Source of the DNA: Sipunculus nudus
Lineage: Eukaryota > Annelida > Sipuncula > Golfingiida > Sipunculidae
NCBI GenBank assembly: GCA_026874595.1
Contig: CM049320.1
Coordinates: forward strand, 49,056,714-49,120,713
Direction of reading: 5' to 3'
DNA length: 64,000 nucleotides
Under the pieces are notes generated by a model. The model had not been told where the DNA came from and searched no databases. It saw only the letters and a list, made by a program, of their open reading frames with translations. The position numbers and the translations under genes were made by a program. Shown one piece after another: positions 23,521-35,575 of this stretch; position 1 is the stretch's first letter, and each line of letters begins with the position of its first letter.

Positions 23521-23899
23521 CAACAAATTATAAATGATTCAATGCGTGTGAGATAATCGTGTGTTTTGTCATACAAGTACTTATATTATGAACTCGTCAC
23601 TTCAGGATGTGATATATCAAAGCCACCAGGGACAGTTCGCTCGGTTCTGACTCAGTACACAACAATGTACTCGCCTACGGGGTTAGTTTAACTGTTCCCG
23701 ACAGATGGCATCATGGTACATAAACGACTGACACAATGAGAGGGTGTCTCTCGCAAGGTATTTATGAATAGACCAAGGAAAGATACACGGGTATTGGACT
23801 TTAGAACAAGCTCACGTATTATTTGAAGTATTCAGTATATTCGCCACACGATAGTCAGGCTTCCAAATCTATAAGCATAAATAAATGCTATTCAGAATA
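23521..23899. other. Short non-coding stretch
   Basis: No gene, repeat or RNA feature was recognised between R1 copy b and the retrotransposon fragment. Confidence 0.3.
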
Positions 23900-24460
23900 C
23901 TATTATATTACTTCATATATATGTATTCCCCTTCCTTTTATATAAGCTGTCTGGTCTGGATGTACAATTTTATTAATTACTTTTTTCAATCTATCCGCTA
24001 AGGCAGCTGCTCCTATTTGGTAATCACAACATGTAAGAGACACTGGGCGAAAATTCTTTAAACAATTTTGTGAGGTATTAGTTTTTGGCAAATAATACCA
24101 CAATTCCTTCTCTGGCTCACGGAAAGCTGTCCTGTTTTCATTGCGTGGTTCAACCCACCAGTTCTTTAATAGAACCCCAAAAAGGCTTTACAAAACTCTT
24201 GACCAAGCCCGTCTATGCCTGGACTCTTGTTTAGTTTTAATTTTGTAACTATATCGGAACATAATTAAATAGAAAATAACCCTTCACACAGGTTTAAATT
24301 TGTCTCTATTAGACGCGGCACCGATATATCTGACAAAAAGTCACGAAACCCTACATCACTAAAACTGTCCACATTTTTATACAGCTTTCTGTAAAAGGAA
24401 TAAATTTCTTGTGTAATGCCACTTATATCTGTAAGCAACTTACCATTTTCTAACTCTAGA
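23900..24460 (-). mobile_element. L1/Tx1-like non-LTR retrotransposon fragment (reverse transcriptase)
   Basis: Reading down the minus strand, broken frames encode the linker and start of an L1-type reverse transcriptase. The order is ITQEIYSFYRKLY, then KSPGIDGLGQEFCKAF, then WYYLPKTNTSQNCLKNFRPV, then LADRLKKVINKIVHPDQTAY. These match the conserved FYxxLY, KSPGxDG, LPK...NxRPISL and HPDQTxxIxGR blocks of vertebrate and invertebrate L1 elements. Frameshifts and an internal stop are present. The catalytic YADD block is missing because the piece is truncated at 23.9 kb. Confidence 0.85.
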
Positions 24461-24690
24461 GATATAAGGATGGTACAGTGATTGTACTCAGAGATATAGA
24501 GGTCTTAAAATGATTGTACTAAGAGATATAAAGGTGGTACAATGGTTGTTCTAAGAGATATAAAGGTGGTACAATTGTTGTACTAAGAAATAAAGAGGTG
24601 GCACAATGGTTGTACAAATAGAGTTAGAGGTGGTACATAGATTGTACTCAGAGATATAGAGATTGAAAAATGATTGTACTCGGATATTTA
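24461..24690. repeat. 32-bp tandem array
   Basis: About seven units contain AGAGATATAAAGGTGGTACA followed by ATGGTTGTACTA, with a 32-bp period measured at 24553 to 24585. The array abuts the L1-like fragment. It is non-coding. Confidence 0.85.
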
Positions 24691-25203
24691 ATTCATAATG
24701 CTTTAATGTTATCATTTTAAACAAATGAGTAGACTTAAACGGGTATAGTCGATGCAAGGGTTAAGACGTAATTCCTCCGCCTTACGTGGCCATCAAACTT
24801 ACTCTTGCTGTGTCGCTTTGAATAGATACTGGCTTTAACTTCTTTTATGCCCATGTTTAGTTCCTATAACTAAACACAGTTACAGAAACTCATACCGTTT
24901 GTGGATGCCTGAGTGATCAAAATATTTAGAGGCGTGACAAGCGTTTCTTTCTTAAACAAAATATAACAACATGATGATAAATAGCGGCGAAACAAATGTC
25001 CTTTAATTCTTCGGCTAAGCAATCTCAAATAATAAGCAATTGCAAATTGCTGGTAGGATATGGGAAACCCAAAATGTGATAATAATAAATGTTATATTAA
25101 TTACAGTGGCACAGACTGTCTCAACAACAACACACCACATTGCCTCCATGTACATGGCTACAAGCAAACTAAACCATCAGAAACGCCGAGATAGAACACG
25201 GCT
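24691..25203. other. Non-coding stretch
   Basis: Nothing recognisable was found between the 32-bp array and the 50-bp satellite. Confidence 0.3.
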
Positions 25204-25846
25204 GGTGACAAATTAGTGACAGGGACATCAGCCCGTGAAGTCGGGTAAGTGACATACACAAATTAGTGACAGGGACACCAGCCCGTGATGTCGGGTCGGT
25301 GACAACAAATTAGTGACAGGGACATCAGCCCGTGAACACGGGTCGGTGACATAAACAAATTAGTGACAGGTACATCAGCTCGTGATGTCGTGTCGGTGAC
25401 ATTAACAAATTAGTGACAGGGTCATCAGCCCGTGAAGTCTGGTCGGTGACATAAACAAATTAGTGACAGGGACACCAGCCCGTGATGTCGTGTCGGTGAC
25501 ATTAACAAATTAGTGACAGGGACATCAGCCGTGAAGTCGGGTCGGTGACGTTAACATCGCAATGACACGGACACCAGCCCATGACGTCGGGTCCGTGACG
25601 TGGACATCGCGATGACAGGGACACAAGCCCGTGGTGTCGGGTCCGTGACGTGGACAACGTTATGGCAGGGACACCAGCCCGTGATGTCGGGTCCGTGACG
25701 TGAACAACGTAATGACAGGGACACCAGCCCGTGATGTCGGATCAGTGACTTAAACATTGAAATGACAGGGGCACTGTAAGCCCGAGATGTCGGGTCGATG
25801 ATGGAAACAACGAAATGACGCTGACACCAGCACGTGATGTTGCTTA
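25204..25846. repeat. 50-bp satellite, about 13 units in two subtypes
   Basis: Unit starts at 25261, 25308, 25358, 25408, 25458 and 25508 show a 50-bp period. The first half uses AAATTAGTGACAGGGACA and the second half, from about 25552, uses ATCGCAATGACAGGGACA. Both contain CAGCCCGTGATGTCGGGT. Units touch each other with no unique spacers, so this is not a CRISPR array. The subtype switch suggests two separate amplification steps. Confidence 0.93.
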
Positions 25847-27760
25847 TTGTTCAGACGCATATGAACAATGATTCCTATATTCTTTTTTTATGCTTAATTA
25901 ATAATAAAATCAAATAATACTTAATGTTTCTTTTTTTAATTATCGCCTGATTCGTCGTCATTAAAGAGGAGATCTGTTGGTTTTGGTGTTTATATTGAAC
26001 TATGAATCAGTGTATTTGGCTCAATAGATTCAACTCTTCTAACGTGCTAAAACATTATCACATTATTTATTTTATGCCGTCATGGTATATGAATCCATAG
26101 TTTAAGTATACATAAAACATTTTTTTGCTGTTGTATAGGTAGATCTAGTATATTTGGGTTAGAGGAAGGCCATTATCAAATGAGTGTAAGTACAACACAA
26201 TGATACAGCAGGCTGGATACATGTCAGTATCTACAAGCGCCTTTGTCACCGCTATCGAGATTTTGGCTTTTATAGTTCGTAAAGATATGTGAGAATGAAG
26301 GTAGCTGGAATGAAGAAGTTTGTAGAGCTGGTTAAATGATGATCTTGGGTGGAATATGATCAGTGATGTCAGGAAAAAGCAACATACATGTTAAGTGTGT
26401 CACATAGTCGCTTCATGCATAATCTTACGATCAGGATTGGCGCCCGTACGCACTGAAACCTCTTTCGTTGGCTACAGTCGTAACCAGGGGACTTTACAAT
26501 AAAAGGTTAATGAAAGGACACTGGGGAACGAGACCGCATTGTCTGATGAACCAGTACACATATCATTCAAAGCTGACATTTAAAACTCACATTTTCCTAG
26601 TATTATATTGTCACATAAAGTAAATGTATTTGACGAAAGGTCACTGATTTGGGGAATTTGGCTGTGATCACTCCTGGGATAAAATGAGGCCTCCGCCAGA
26701 ATTGCTACAAGCCTGCTTAAAATTCATTAATTAGGCATGTCAAGTATAAATATGACGATTGGTAAAATACTACACCGAATCTTAATGCGTTGCACACCAC
26801 CAGCGGCCTTGTGACATATGTTGCACCCTAAAGTACGGTCTGCAACAGGATTTAGAGAACTGAGAGTTGTCATTTGATTCTCTATCAATACAGGCACAAT
26901 ACATCTACACAATTCAGTTTTAGGCTGCCTATATTCAGAAATGAGTTTGTGTGTGTTTGTGTGTGAGAGAGAGATGGAGGAAGGGAGAATATAGGCCTCG
27001 AGAAAGTGGCGAATAAATACAGACTTTTTTATAAGAATTACAGGATTCATTTCTAAAAGGCGCGTGGGCGAGTTTTGTATATCATCTGTTTAAGTGTATA
27101 TTTGGTAATGGGATATGCCTGTCATGTGTAGTGAATTGAAAAATTTGGATTTTCCCACTAGTCTTATTCTTGGAAACAAAATTAATGTGAGTAATTGGCA
27201 AGGGTATTATTGATAGGGTGTCAGTATTTCCATGACAGCAGAGACTTTTGTTAATCTTAACAACTATGCCCGCTGGGAAAATAGCAGAACAAACTGTACA
27301 TTAGTACCGCACTGTCTTAATATGGCTGCATTTTAACTTGTGTTTTTCATGAGGTACATAACAGCTGTCATAAGCTGTACCCGTTTATAAGGTTTCAGTT
27401 TATCTCTTTATCTTCATAAATCACCTTTAATTTTGTCAAAGATGTTGATCGGTATATCTTATATAGATAAATATAGCGCACGCGTCCCAGCTTATATAGG
27501 TTTTGATTCTATCCTTTGTATTCATACAAGTTACATATACTGATAATGTTAAAAATAATCGGTTAATGTTCAACGTAAATGAATGTAATTTGTTAGGACT
27601 CTGAATTCAAAATTCGGCATTTGATTTAGAAATCCTTTTTAAAAAGTAATAAAACATGAATCCTGAGTCATCCTATAGGGCTATACAGTATTACTATACA
27701 TAATGGCACCCGAGAGACAGCAAGAGGCTGGGTAAATGCTATGGTTTTGGGGGAAACATT
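25847..27760. other. Gene-poor interval
   Basis: No exon, RNA gene or mobile element was recognised. A short GTGTGTTT/GAGAGA low-complexity patch lies near 26950. Confidence 0.35.
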
Positions 27761-28212
27761 TAAAACAAGTGACATAGGGGTCATGACGCTCAACTGACTA
27801 CGAAGTCATTCACAAAAGAAATTTTATTTTCTGGCAAAGTTTGTAGGTGGTTTCTTAATTCAGCTGAAGCATATAAGGTCAGAGGATATGGGTAACAGAG
27901 AAACAGAGACGTAATTTCAGGTGTCCAAGGAGATTTTTCACGGACCTCTCTGGATGTCAAGTTAGAAGATTCTAGTTGCAATGGTAACGATATGTGCCCT
28001 GGTAACGGGCGACCGCATCTTCCAAGGTTTCTAAAAAAAAAAAAAATAAGAAAATACTAAAAAAAATTTGGAAAAATCCCGGTGGGGCCACCCCTCAGCA
28101 GGAACTGATGAAAAAGTCCATGATGAATGTGCATGCAAAGAATCATGGTGATCAATGCATTAGTTCAGAAGCTGGAGGTTTTGTATCAAATTTTTAATTA
28201 TACTGAGGGGTA

Positions 28213-30001
28213 CAGTTGTGACTTGACATTCCGACCCTTGGCAAACCGGAAACCTTGCAAACCGACAATATTTCATCTTAAACGAATGGATCCTATAAAA
28301 AAAAAGCCTTTGACAATCTGACAGCCTTGGATTCCGACTCCGACATGATATTTTACATCACAAACATGGATTAAGACGTATATGTTGACTCAACAATCCG
28401 ACCTGATACCGACTTGCCTTTGATGTCAGGTGTCGGCCAGGGCTGCCCCCGGGCCACTAAATGCCTAATTAATTACCTGTGGAAAACAAACATCGCCGGG
28501 CTCCTATTATTTTCACCTGGCCGCACTGATTAGGTTGTTTGTATCACTTTGATGGTTACAGCCGCTGTTCCTGTCTAAACACAGTGACATTTTGTTTGGT
28601 TCTTTGAAGATCTTTGATTTCAAAGATATTCAAGTATGGAGTGACATGTTTTGACACCTGAGCAGTTTCCGTGTGTGTACACATGTAGCTTATATAAACT
28701 GAACAAATATTGAAATCATCAGTTTATACAGTCAGATCGCTACTTCTCAGTATTCTGCTGTACTTTATCACGCTTTTTGCTGTCAATAATATCGGATATT
28801 TATACACAAAGCCTGTTTAATTTATTGCAATATGCATCTAGGGGGCCTACATGTGCGATCATGAGGCGACCCGCAAAACGAAAGCGTACAGAGATTACAA
28901 TTGCAGCCAAGAAGGTAATATAAGAAAGACAATCCTAGATGTTCTCAAGAAAATCTAGCCCAGTATGCGATGGAAAAGAATTCTGTGAAAACTGGACGTT
29001 CAACCATCTCAGACATTCTCAAACAGTGTCAAAAGTGGTCATCATATAAAACGGTTACCAGGACCGAGCAGAAATCAACACGGATCACGCAGCCTAAACA
29101 CGCCAAGCTTGAAAATGCATTATTCCTGTGGTTTACCAATGCTACTGCACATAACATCGCTGTGAGTGACGATATTCTGGTTTTAAAAGCAAAAGAAATT
29201 GGCAACTCTCTTGATATTACAGATCCAGCGTACTCGCGGGGATGGCTGTGTAACTTTAAGAAACGACGAGGGATTTCACTGCGGGAGAAACACGGAGAGT
29301 CAGCCAATGCAGATTTGATAGCTGCAGCCGATGGCTGCGTAAAGATGAAAACCATACTGAAGGATTATGAGTTGAAGGACATCTTCAGCTTAGATGAAAC
29401 TGGATTGTTTTATCGTCTGAAGCCAAACAAAACGCTTGCTAGTGGGTCAGTAAAGGGAACTAAACGGTGCAAGGACAGAATTTCAGTTGGTTTATGCGCG
29501 AATGCTGACGGCCGTGAAAGTACATGCCTGTGGTTATCCACAAGTCGAAAAATCCGCGATGTTTCAGCGGCTTCAACCCTAACACATTTGTGGATTATTA
29601 TTCGAACAAGAAGGCGTGGATGACATCGGTTGCGTTTCAAGAAATTATGGAGAAACTTGAGAGGAAAATGTGGCTGAAGAAAAGAAAGATAATCCTCCTT
29701 ATCTTATTATAAGATAAGGATTATGCCCCCAGTCACAATGTGGCTAATTTAGATTTACGCTACGTGCGCGTCCAGTTCCTACCACCAAACACAACTTCGG
29801 AGATAAAGCCTATTGATGCAGGGGTAATTAGGAACTTCAAAGCACCGAAGTGCCCAGTGAAATCACAGACGTGGAAGGTGAACTGAGTGACCTTTTACGA
29901 GCACTCACGCTGGCTGATCATGTGACCGCGGAAGGATATGTGACCTAGGATAGCGCAGAGCCAACGGAGGACATGCTATCAACCACTGATATCTTCTCGC
30001 T
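28213..30001 (+). mobile_element. pogo/Tigger-like DNA transposon, decayed, right end lost
   Basis: The element begins CAGTTGTGACTTGAC directly after a TA in the R1 repeat. This fits the CAG-starting termini and TA target of pogo/Tigger elements. It contains a 5' leader, a broken transposase gene and no recognisable right terminal repeat. R1 resumes at 30002 exactly where the target continues, so the right end was removed up to or near the target boundary. Identification rests on the transposase blocks described in the next entry. Confidence 0.8.
28861..29995 (+). pseudogene. Tigger/pogo transposase pseudogene
   Basis: Fragments in changing frames reconstruct the domain order of a Tigger transposase. 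A basic CENP-B-type start (MRRPAKRKRTEITIAAKK, from 28861) comes first. Then NLAQYAMEKNSVKTGRSTIS and a CENP-B helix-turn-helix region follow in the long frame 28970-29623, with SRGWLCNFKKRRGIS. The DDE domain begins with DIFSLDETGLFYR, then SKNPRCFSGFNPN in another frame (from about 29540). APSHNVANLDL and FLPPNTTSEIKPIDAGVI follow after 29715. At least three frameshifts and several stops make it inactive. The APSH block reads DYAPSH rather than the usual DNAPSH, beside a small palindromic insertion. Host role: none expected. Confidence 0.88.
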
Positions 30002-31360
30002 TACAAGCCCTATAGCTAAAAAAATATGGGTAACAGAGCGGTTTCTAAGGTGAATTTTCATAGACCTCCCCGGATGTTACATTAGGAGATTCTAGGTTGA
30101 ATATTCACAATTTGTACCCTGTTAACAGACAACTGCATCTTTAAAGGTCTCAAATAAAGCGGAAAAATGTATAGTTTAAAAAAAAAATCTAGGTGGCGCC
30201 ACCAGTCTGCAGAAACTGATGAAACACTCCATGATGAATATGCATGCAAAGAATCAAGGTGATCAATGTGTTCAAATACTGGAGCTTTTGTAACAACTTA
30301 AATTATTCTGTGGGGTACTTCTACGACTCATGGCTTAGAGGATATGGGTAACAGAGACCTAATTTCAGGTTTCCATAGATATTGTTTATTGACCTCCCTG
30401 GATATTACATGAGAAGATTCTAGGTTGAATAGTTACGATTCGTGACCTGTTAACAGACTGCCACATCTTTGAAGGTTTCAAAAATAGGTAAAAAAAGGCG
30501 TATAAAATTATTCTGGGGGATACTTTTAGCCCCATAGTTTGGAGGATATGGGTAACAGAGACCAAATTTCAGGTTTCTATAGAGAATTTTTCATGGACCT
30601 CCCAGGATGTCAAGGAAGAAGTTTCTAGGTCTAATGGTTATGATTTGTGCCCTGTTAACAGACGCCCATATCTCTGAAGGTCTCAAAAATAGGGAAAAAA
30701 GGCGTAAAAATTCGAAAACGTCCAGGTGGCGCCACATGTCTGCAGAACTGATGAAACACTCCATGATAATTATGCATGCAAAGAATCGTGGTGAGCAATG
30801 TAATAGTTGTTCAGATACTTGAGCTTTTGTATCAAATTTTCCAATATTCTGTTTGGAGCCCCATAGCTTGAAGGATATGGGTAACAGAGACCTAATTTCT
30901 GGTTTCCAAGGAGACATTTCATGGGCCTATGCATGTCAGCATAGAAGATTCTATTCTAGGTTCAGTGGTTACGATTTGTGCCCTGTTAGTGACCGCATCT
31001 TTTAAGGTCTCAAAAATAAAGAAAAAATTGAAAAATACAGGTGGCGCCATAAGTCTGCAGAAGCTGATGAAATATCCATTGATCAATATCCATGCACAGA
31101 ATCATGGTGATCAATGCATTAGTTGTTCAGATAATTGAGCTTTTGTATCATATTTTCCATTATTCTTGGGGGGGGGGGGGGGTACTTTGGAGCCCCATAG
31201 CTCAGAGGTTAACAGAGACCTGATTTCTGGTTTCCAAAGAGATTTTAAATGGACCTTCCTAGATGTGAAGTTAGAAGATTCGAGAACCAGCGGTTACGAT
31301 TTGTGGCAGGTTAACGGACAGACAGACGGACGGACGGACGCCGGACAAAGAGCTAAAAAA

Positions 31361-32069
31361 ACGTGATAAATCATGCGTCTGATCTCTTATTCAGATAACA
31401 TAGATACTCATATTATATAAAACGTTTCATGTTGTTACATTAAAGGCTGCCAATATATCATGTTCATTTCTGTAGGTATAATTGTATTCCATGATTATAA
31501 TTAGATTATTATTCTATATGTGACTCTTTATTACACTTTATTACAGAGTAAATTAAATTCTTTCATACATAATATTTCACCTCAGTTACATTTTCAGCAA
31601 AGTAAACCTTCAAGCCAAGTACACGTATAAAAGCCGTATGTGTAGACACAATACAGCTACACAATTCAGCTTTAGAACTGCCTATATTCAGAATTTGTGG
31701 AATTCGTGTAAGTGTTAAACTCAGCAATCCGGCGCTTTGAAACGTAACTTTTGAGAGCTACCGCATAAAATGGCGTTCATGTGTTTGACTAACTACCTCA
31801 CAACACCCCCGGCTTACATCATAGATCTCAGCAGCACCCATTTTAGCGACAGCTTGTCACCCCAAACGTCGATTTTAGATATACTGAAGACGATGGGGTG
31901 ACAGTACAAGCTATTGGGTTCGCATCAATTCTAGTATGTGCAGATGTGCACGCCATTTCGGACGCTACTTCTCGAGCTGTCACTTTCCTGAGTTAAGACA
32001 AAAAGTGACGTTATTCTGTTGGGGAAAATAATAATTATTACATCAAAGGGTGACTTATAATCGAAAATC
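31361..32069. other. Non-coding stretch
   Basis: No gene or clear repeat was recognised between R1 copy c and the duplicated block to the right. Confidence 0.3.
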
Positions 32070-33320
32070 GAAAAATGTCAATTATCGTCACAACTTCGTC
32101 CAAAATTGTTCTATCTACACAAACTATAGCTCATTTTTTTATTCCACTTATCATGTTCTGGTCATCTGTCTTCCCGGATGTGTCCGTTTTTCAGTATATT
32201 CGTCTGTTCGTCAGTTGTCGTCAATCGGGCCTTCCTGAATGTTTCTTTTGTCTGACATATGGCAGTTTTTAGGCCAGAATTTCTTTAGCGATCGCTCTGA
32301 ATGTTGTTATGTTCATATAGTACCTGAAGTCCTAGAAGCCTGTAGTCTTTTGGTGCAAATAGGTCAAAGATCAAGTTCAAGGTCATCAAAACAACAAAAT
32401 CGTTGTAACTTTATATCTTCATCGAGATTAATCGTAGAGGCATAATGTAACTCATTATAGGAATACGATGGGCTTTCTTCTGGTGTGTAGCAGCCTCGTT
32501 ACCATTGTAACGATTTTTTTTTGGGGGGGGGGGGGGGTGGGGGGGGGGGGGGTGGAGGGGAATTCGAAGATATTTCACAATATGGTCTCTAACTTTTCTA
32601 AACATTTTTAAAGCTAGAAGGGTCTAATTTTTTGCATCAGATAGCTTTCCATTTATATTACAAGATTTTATTTCAAGACTCGCACAATAATTTGTCAAAC
32701 GAGATTTTGCGAGATTTCACTTTAGTCTCTGTACAGGTTACAATTCTTGAGCGATCGCTCTGGAAATTATATAGTTGATAGGCTAATACAAGTTTTTTTT
32801 TAGTTTTTAATGAGATAGGTCAAGGGAGAGGTCAACGAAAAATATTATTTTGCTCAAAACTTCGTCAATAAGTGTCCTATATACACAAATTATGGATTAT
32901 TTTATCCGTCTATGTTTCCCCATTACGAGGTATGATCACATGTTATCTATATCTGTCAGTATATTTGTCTGTTCGTCTCTAGTTGTCAATTTCCCCTGCC
33001 TGCTTGTTTTTTGGTCTCATATATGTCATTCTGGAGTCCACATTGTTATAGCAATGCTTCTGAAAGGCATATAATTTTTAGGAAAACCCAGGAAATATGT
33101 TCTGTCTGTCCGGTCGTCCGCGGTTTTATAATATTAGCATAAGTACATAAATTGCCATTGTTTTTGTTCTTCCAGAACAATACTCCTTCAAATGACTGTT
33201 ACACTTGTTCCCCTGTCTTCCCGTCTTTCTGTCTATCTGTCTGTGTTATTTCAACTCCCGACAAGCGCTGGACCTATGGTCGCCTAGTTTTATCTGTATG
33301 TCCGTCAGATTGAATATCCA
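32070..33320. repeat. Diverged tandem duplication, period about 766 bp
   Basis: A block starting AACTTCGTCCAAAATTGTTC near 32091 is echoed near 32857 by AACTTCGTCAATAAGTGTCC. Parallel order follows: CTACACAAAnTATnG, TATTCGTCTGTTCGTC, GACATATGnCA and CGATCGCTCTGAATG-like words. The first unit carries a long G-rich tract (32523-32560). The second is cut short. It is non-coding and resembles an old interspersed repeat. Confidence 0.6.
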
Positions 33321-34111
33321 TGTCTCGAAGAGGTCATTAGCGAGTTTGTTTCGGCAATTGTAGGTTTGCAGTAAAGCTACATAGCGTATATAGGTGTGAC
33401 CTATGACATATTCATTTCATGTTTTAAAATATATTTAAACGGTTATGTAATAACATCATTATGAAGATACAAAAGAATGCAGGAATGTTCGAACTGTGTG
33501 ACATTACAGGGAAAATGACCTTTGGTTGGATGAAGTATAAAGAATGAGTCAAGGTTTTCCTATAATTAATTAAAAAAAAAAGAATATGAATCACTTTGGG
33601 TTAGACCCTGCAGAAGTTATTTAGCAAAAATTAATATGGCTTTGAAATGAAATATACCATTAGTCCATATGTAAGTGCCATAGACCAGGAAATTTTAGCG
33701 TGGGATCTGTTCCGAAAGGATCTTGTCTTGAAATCACCTTCAGTACACCCTATGTAGTGTTTTACGTCATTGTCTGTTCTAACTGTTTCTAACTAAAATT
33801 TCCAGTTCCAGTATCGCACGTGTACCCCGACCAATCCTATTGTGCACCCGAGGACAATAGAATCAGTGTCAGTCTTTCACATGCCCCCCCCCCCGCCCCG
33901 AATCGCACAAAGCATAATCTCGTAATCTCGTAAAGTCTCGGCTTTTCAAACCACGCCGTTAGTTTCCTTCTAACCACATTCACCTGATGATCAGGTCGCA
34001 TCCCGTGAAACAGACTGTTGTGAATTAACAGTGTTGTTTTTCTTCAGAGTTATACCGCTCTGGCCTAGTCTGTAGGCCATTGAGCACTTTACATCGGAGG
34101 GTAACACTACC

Positions 34112-34113
<2 letters not shown>
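33321..34113. other. Non-coding stretch
   Basis: No gene was recognised. A C run lies near 33886. Confidence 0.3.
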
Positions 34114-34204
<91 letters not shown>

Positions 34205-34212
34205 TGTATGTA
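34114..34212. repeat. (TA)n-(TATG)n compound microsatellite
   Basis: About 60 bp of TA dinucleotides are followed directly by about nine TATG tetranucleotides. The tetranucleotide probably arose by mutation and slippage at the edge of the TA run. Confidence 0.97.
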
Positions 34213-34314
34213 TATACATTTCCTTTCTGCGTGACAAATTTTTAATATAAAGTATACTTTAAAAAAATATTGTTATATGTTTCCAGTTTATGTTAATTCT
34301 AAACAAGTTAGAGG

Positions 34315-34385
34315 TTTTACGTAGCCTAGTGGTTAAAGCGTTGGACTTCGGAGATGAAGGTCCCCGGTTCAAAGGTGAGATCTAA
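34315..34385 (+). repeat. tRNA-derived SINE head, copy 1
   Basis: A Pol III internal promoter is visible: an A-box-like TAGCCTAGTGG (34322-34332) and a B-box-like GGTTCAAAG (34366-34374), 34 bp apart between the boxes. The remainder does not fold into a full tRNA with acceptor pairing, so a SINE head fits better than a working tRNA gene. Confidence 0.6.
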
Positions 34386-35450
34386 TGTATTAACGACAGG
34401 TTATGACTTCTGGATTATTCCTAACCCTGTGCATATAAAACATGTGATCCAGAAGGCTTTATAATTACATATAATTCTTATCGTATGAATTACATGTACT
34501 TCATCCTCGTTAAATAAACATCAACATGACATGGACATATCCTTTATTTAAAAAATATCTTAACCAGTTTTAGATACATGGTATTTCATAGTCAACTACG
34601 AAATAGAACCAAAGTCTATAATTCTAATATATGATATATTTCATTTCTAATATTTCAATTGTTTTCTCTGAATATCAGGGGGGGGGGTGATGACATTGAC
34701 CATCCCCCATTGCTAAAATGTGTTTGTGTGTGGGTGTCGGGGGGGGGGGGGGTTATACCCATATCCCCGCTGTTTTGACGCCTTTGAAAATAAAGATGCT
34801 TAAATTCAAATATATGGTAGCAAACCTTGCTTAGCAAAGCAATATAACATTGTAGAAACTTTATGAACCTTGTTATATATCTCAGTTACCGCTATTGACT
34901 TACACCCACAGACTGTTATTAAATACGCGTTGGATGGTTGCAGCCGGAGCAAACATTATATTCGGTACAGCTGTAGAGAATGGTACTTGGGCTCTCACTG
35001 TGCTCCTGTGCATGCCCTCACTGTGGCTGCATGGTCTGTATATCTTAACATTTATTATAAAAGAAAAATCTCAATGTTTCTGAAAGACTGTAGATCCTCG
35101 AGATAATGGATATTAACATGGGTACTTATTGTTTATATACCCTGCTTGCAACCTACGGCATCGGGACAAGATCCGAACCGTACATTAAAACCCACATTAT
35201 CACGGTCTAAAATTGTAACCCCATTATTCGAGCAACATCTTAGTTCAACTTTATCCAATGTTTTAAATTTGGAAGTAAATAACACTCTTTTTTTGGTATT
35301 AACAAAGTCATTCAGTGCATGAAGAACCGCATTATATTGCAGGAACTGTTTAGGAATCCCATAGATAGAGTTTTATTGGGCCTTAAAACAATTACCCTCT
35401 ACTGGGCAAATTTGTTTATCTCTGCAGTTGCATTTCATCGGTAGGTTTAA
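34386..35450. other. Mostly non-coding; possible membrane-protein exon
   Basis: An acceptor-like TTACACCCACAG at about 34911 precedes an open plus-strand stretch to about 35083. It encodes a hydrophobic peptide with IIFGTAVENGTWALTVLLC followed by PSLWLHGLYIL. The pattern vaguely resembles a transmembrane pair of XK-related proteins, and its codons are GC-richer than the surroundings. No donor was found at the other side, so it may be a decayed exon. Confidence 0.22.
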
Positions 35451-35575
35451 AGTGGTCGCGTTTTCGAGGTGGTCGTCTTAGCGAGGTATTTTATAAAGAG
35501 CGGCCCTTAAGTGGGACCGTGAAAACCTGGTCCTTATTTTGAGGTGGTAGGACAGGTTTTACTGTATATATATCT
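35451..35575. repeat. Interspersed repeat with GGTGGTCGTCTTAGCGAGGT words
   Basis: Related words (TCGCATTAGCGAGGTACC) recur near 39040, which suggests a dispersed repeat. It ends in a TTTTACTGTATATA phrase. The family was not named. Confidence 0.4.

Larger units (their letters stand above)
27761..31360 (+). repeat. R1 interspersed repeat, copy c, split by a Tigger element
   Basis: The left part (27761-28212) has the family left end (AAACAAGTGACAT, GGGTCATGACGC) and one unit. The sequence breaks after GAGGGGTA and resumes at about 30002 with CTTACAAGCCCTATAGC. That is exactly the continuation seen in copy b. Five more unit phrases follow, near 30090, 30410, 30615, 30945 and 31275. It ends in GGACGGACGGACG near 31340. 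A run of 15 G lies at 31168-31182. The order shows that the transposon entered an existing R1 copy. Confidence 0.8.

Noticed and set aside
25204-25846. CRISPR-like array
   Set aside because: Units abut each other without unique spacers and the genome is eukaryotic, so it is a satellite.
34315-34385. Working tRNA gene
   Set aside because: A and B boxes are present but acceptor-stem pairing is lacking; a SINE head explains it better. The same reasoning applies to 51565-51640.
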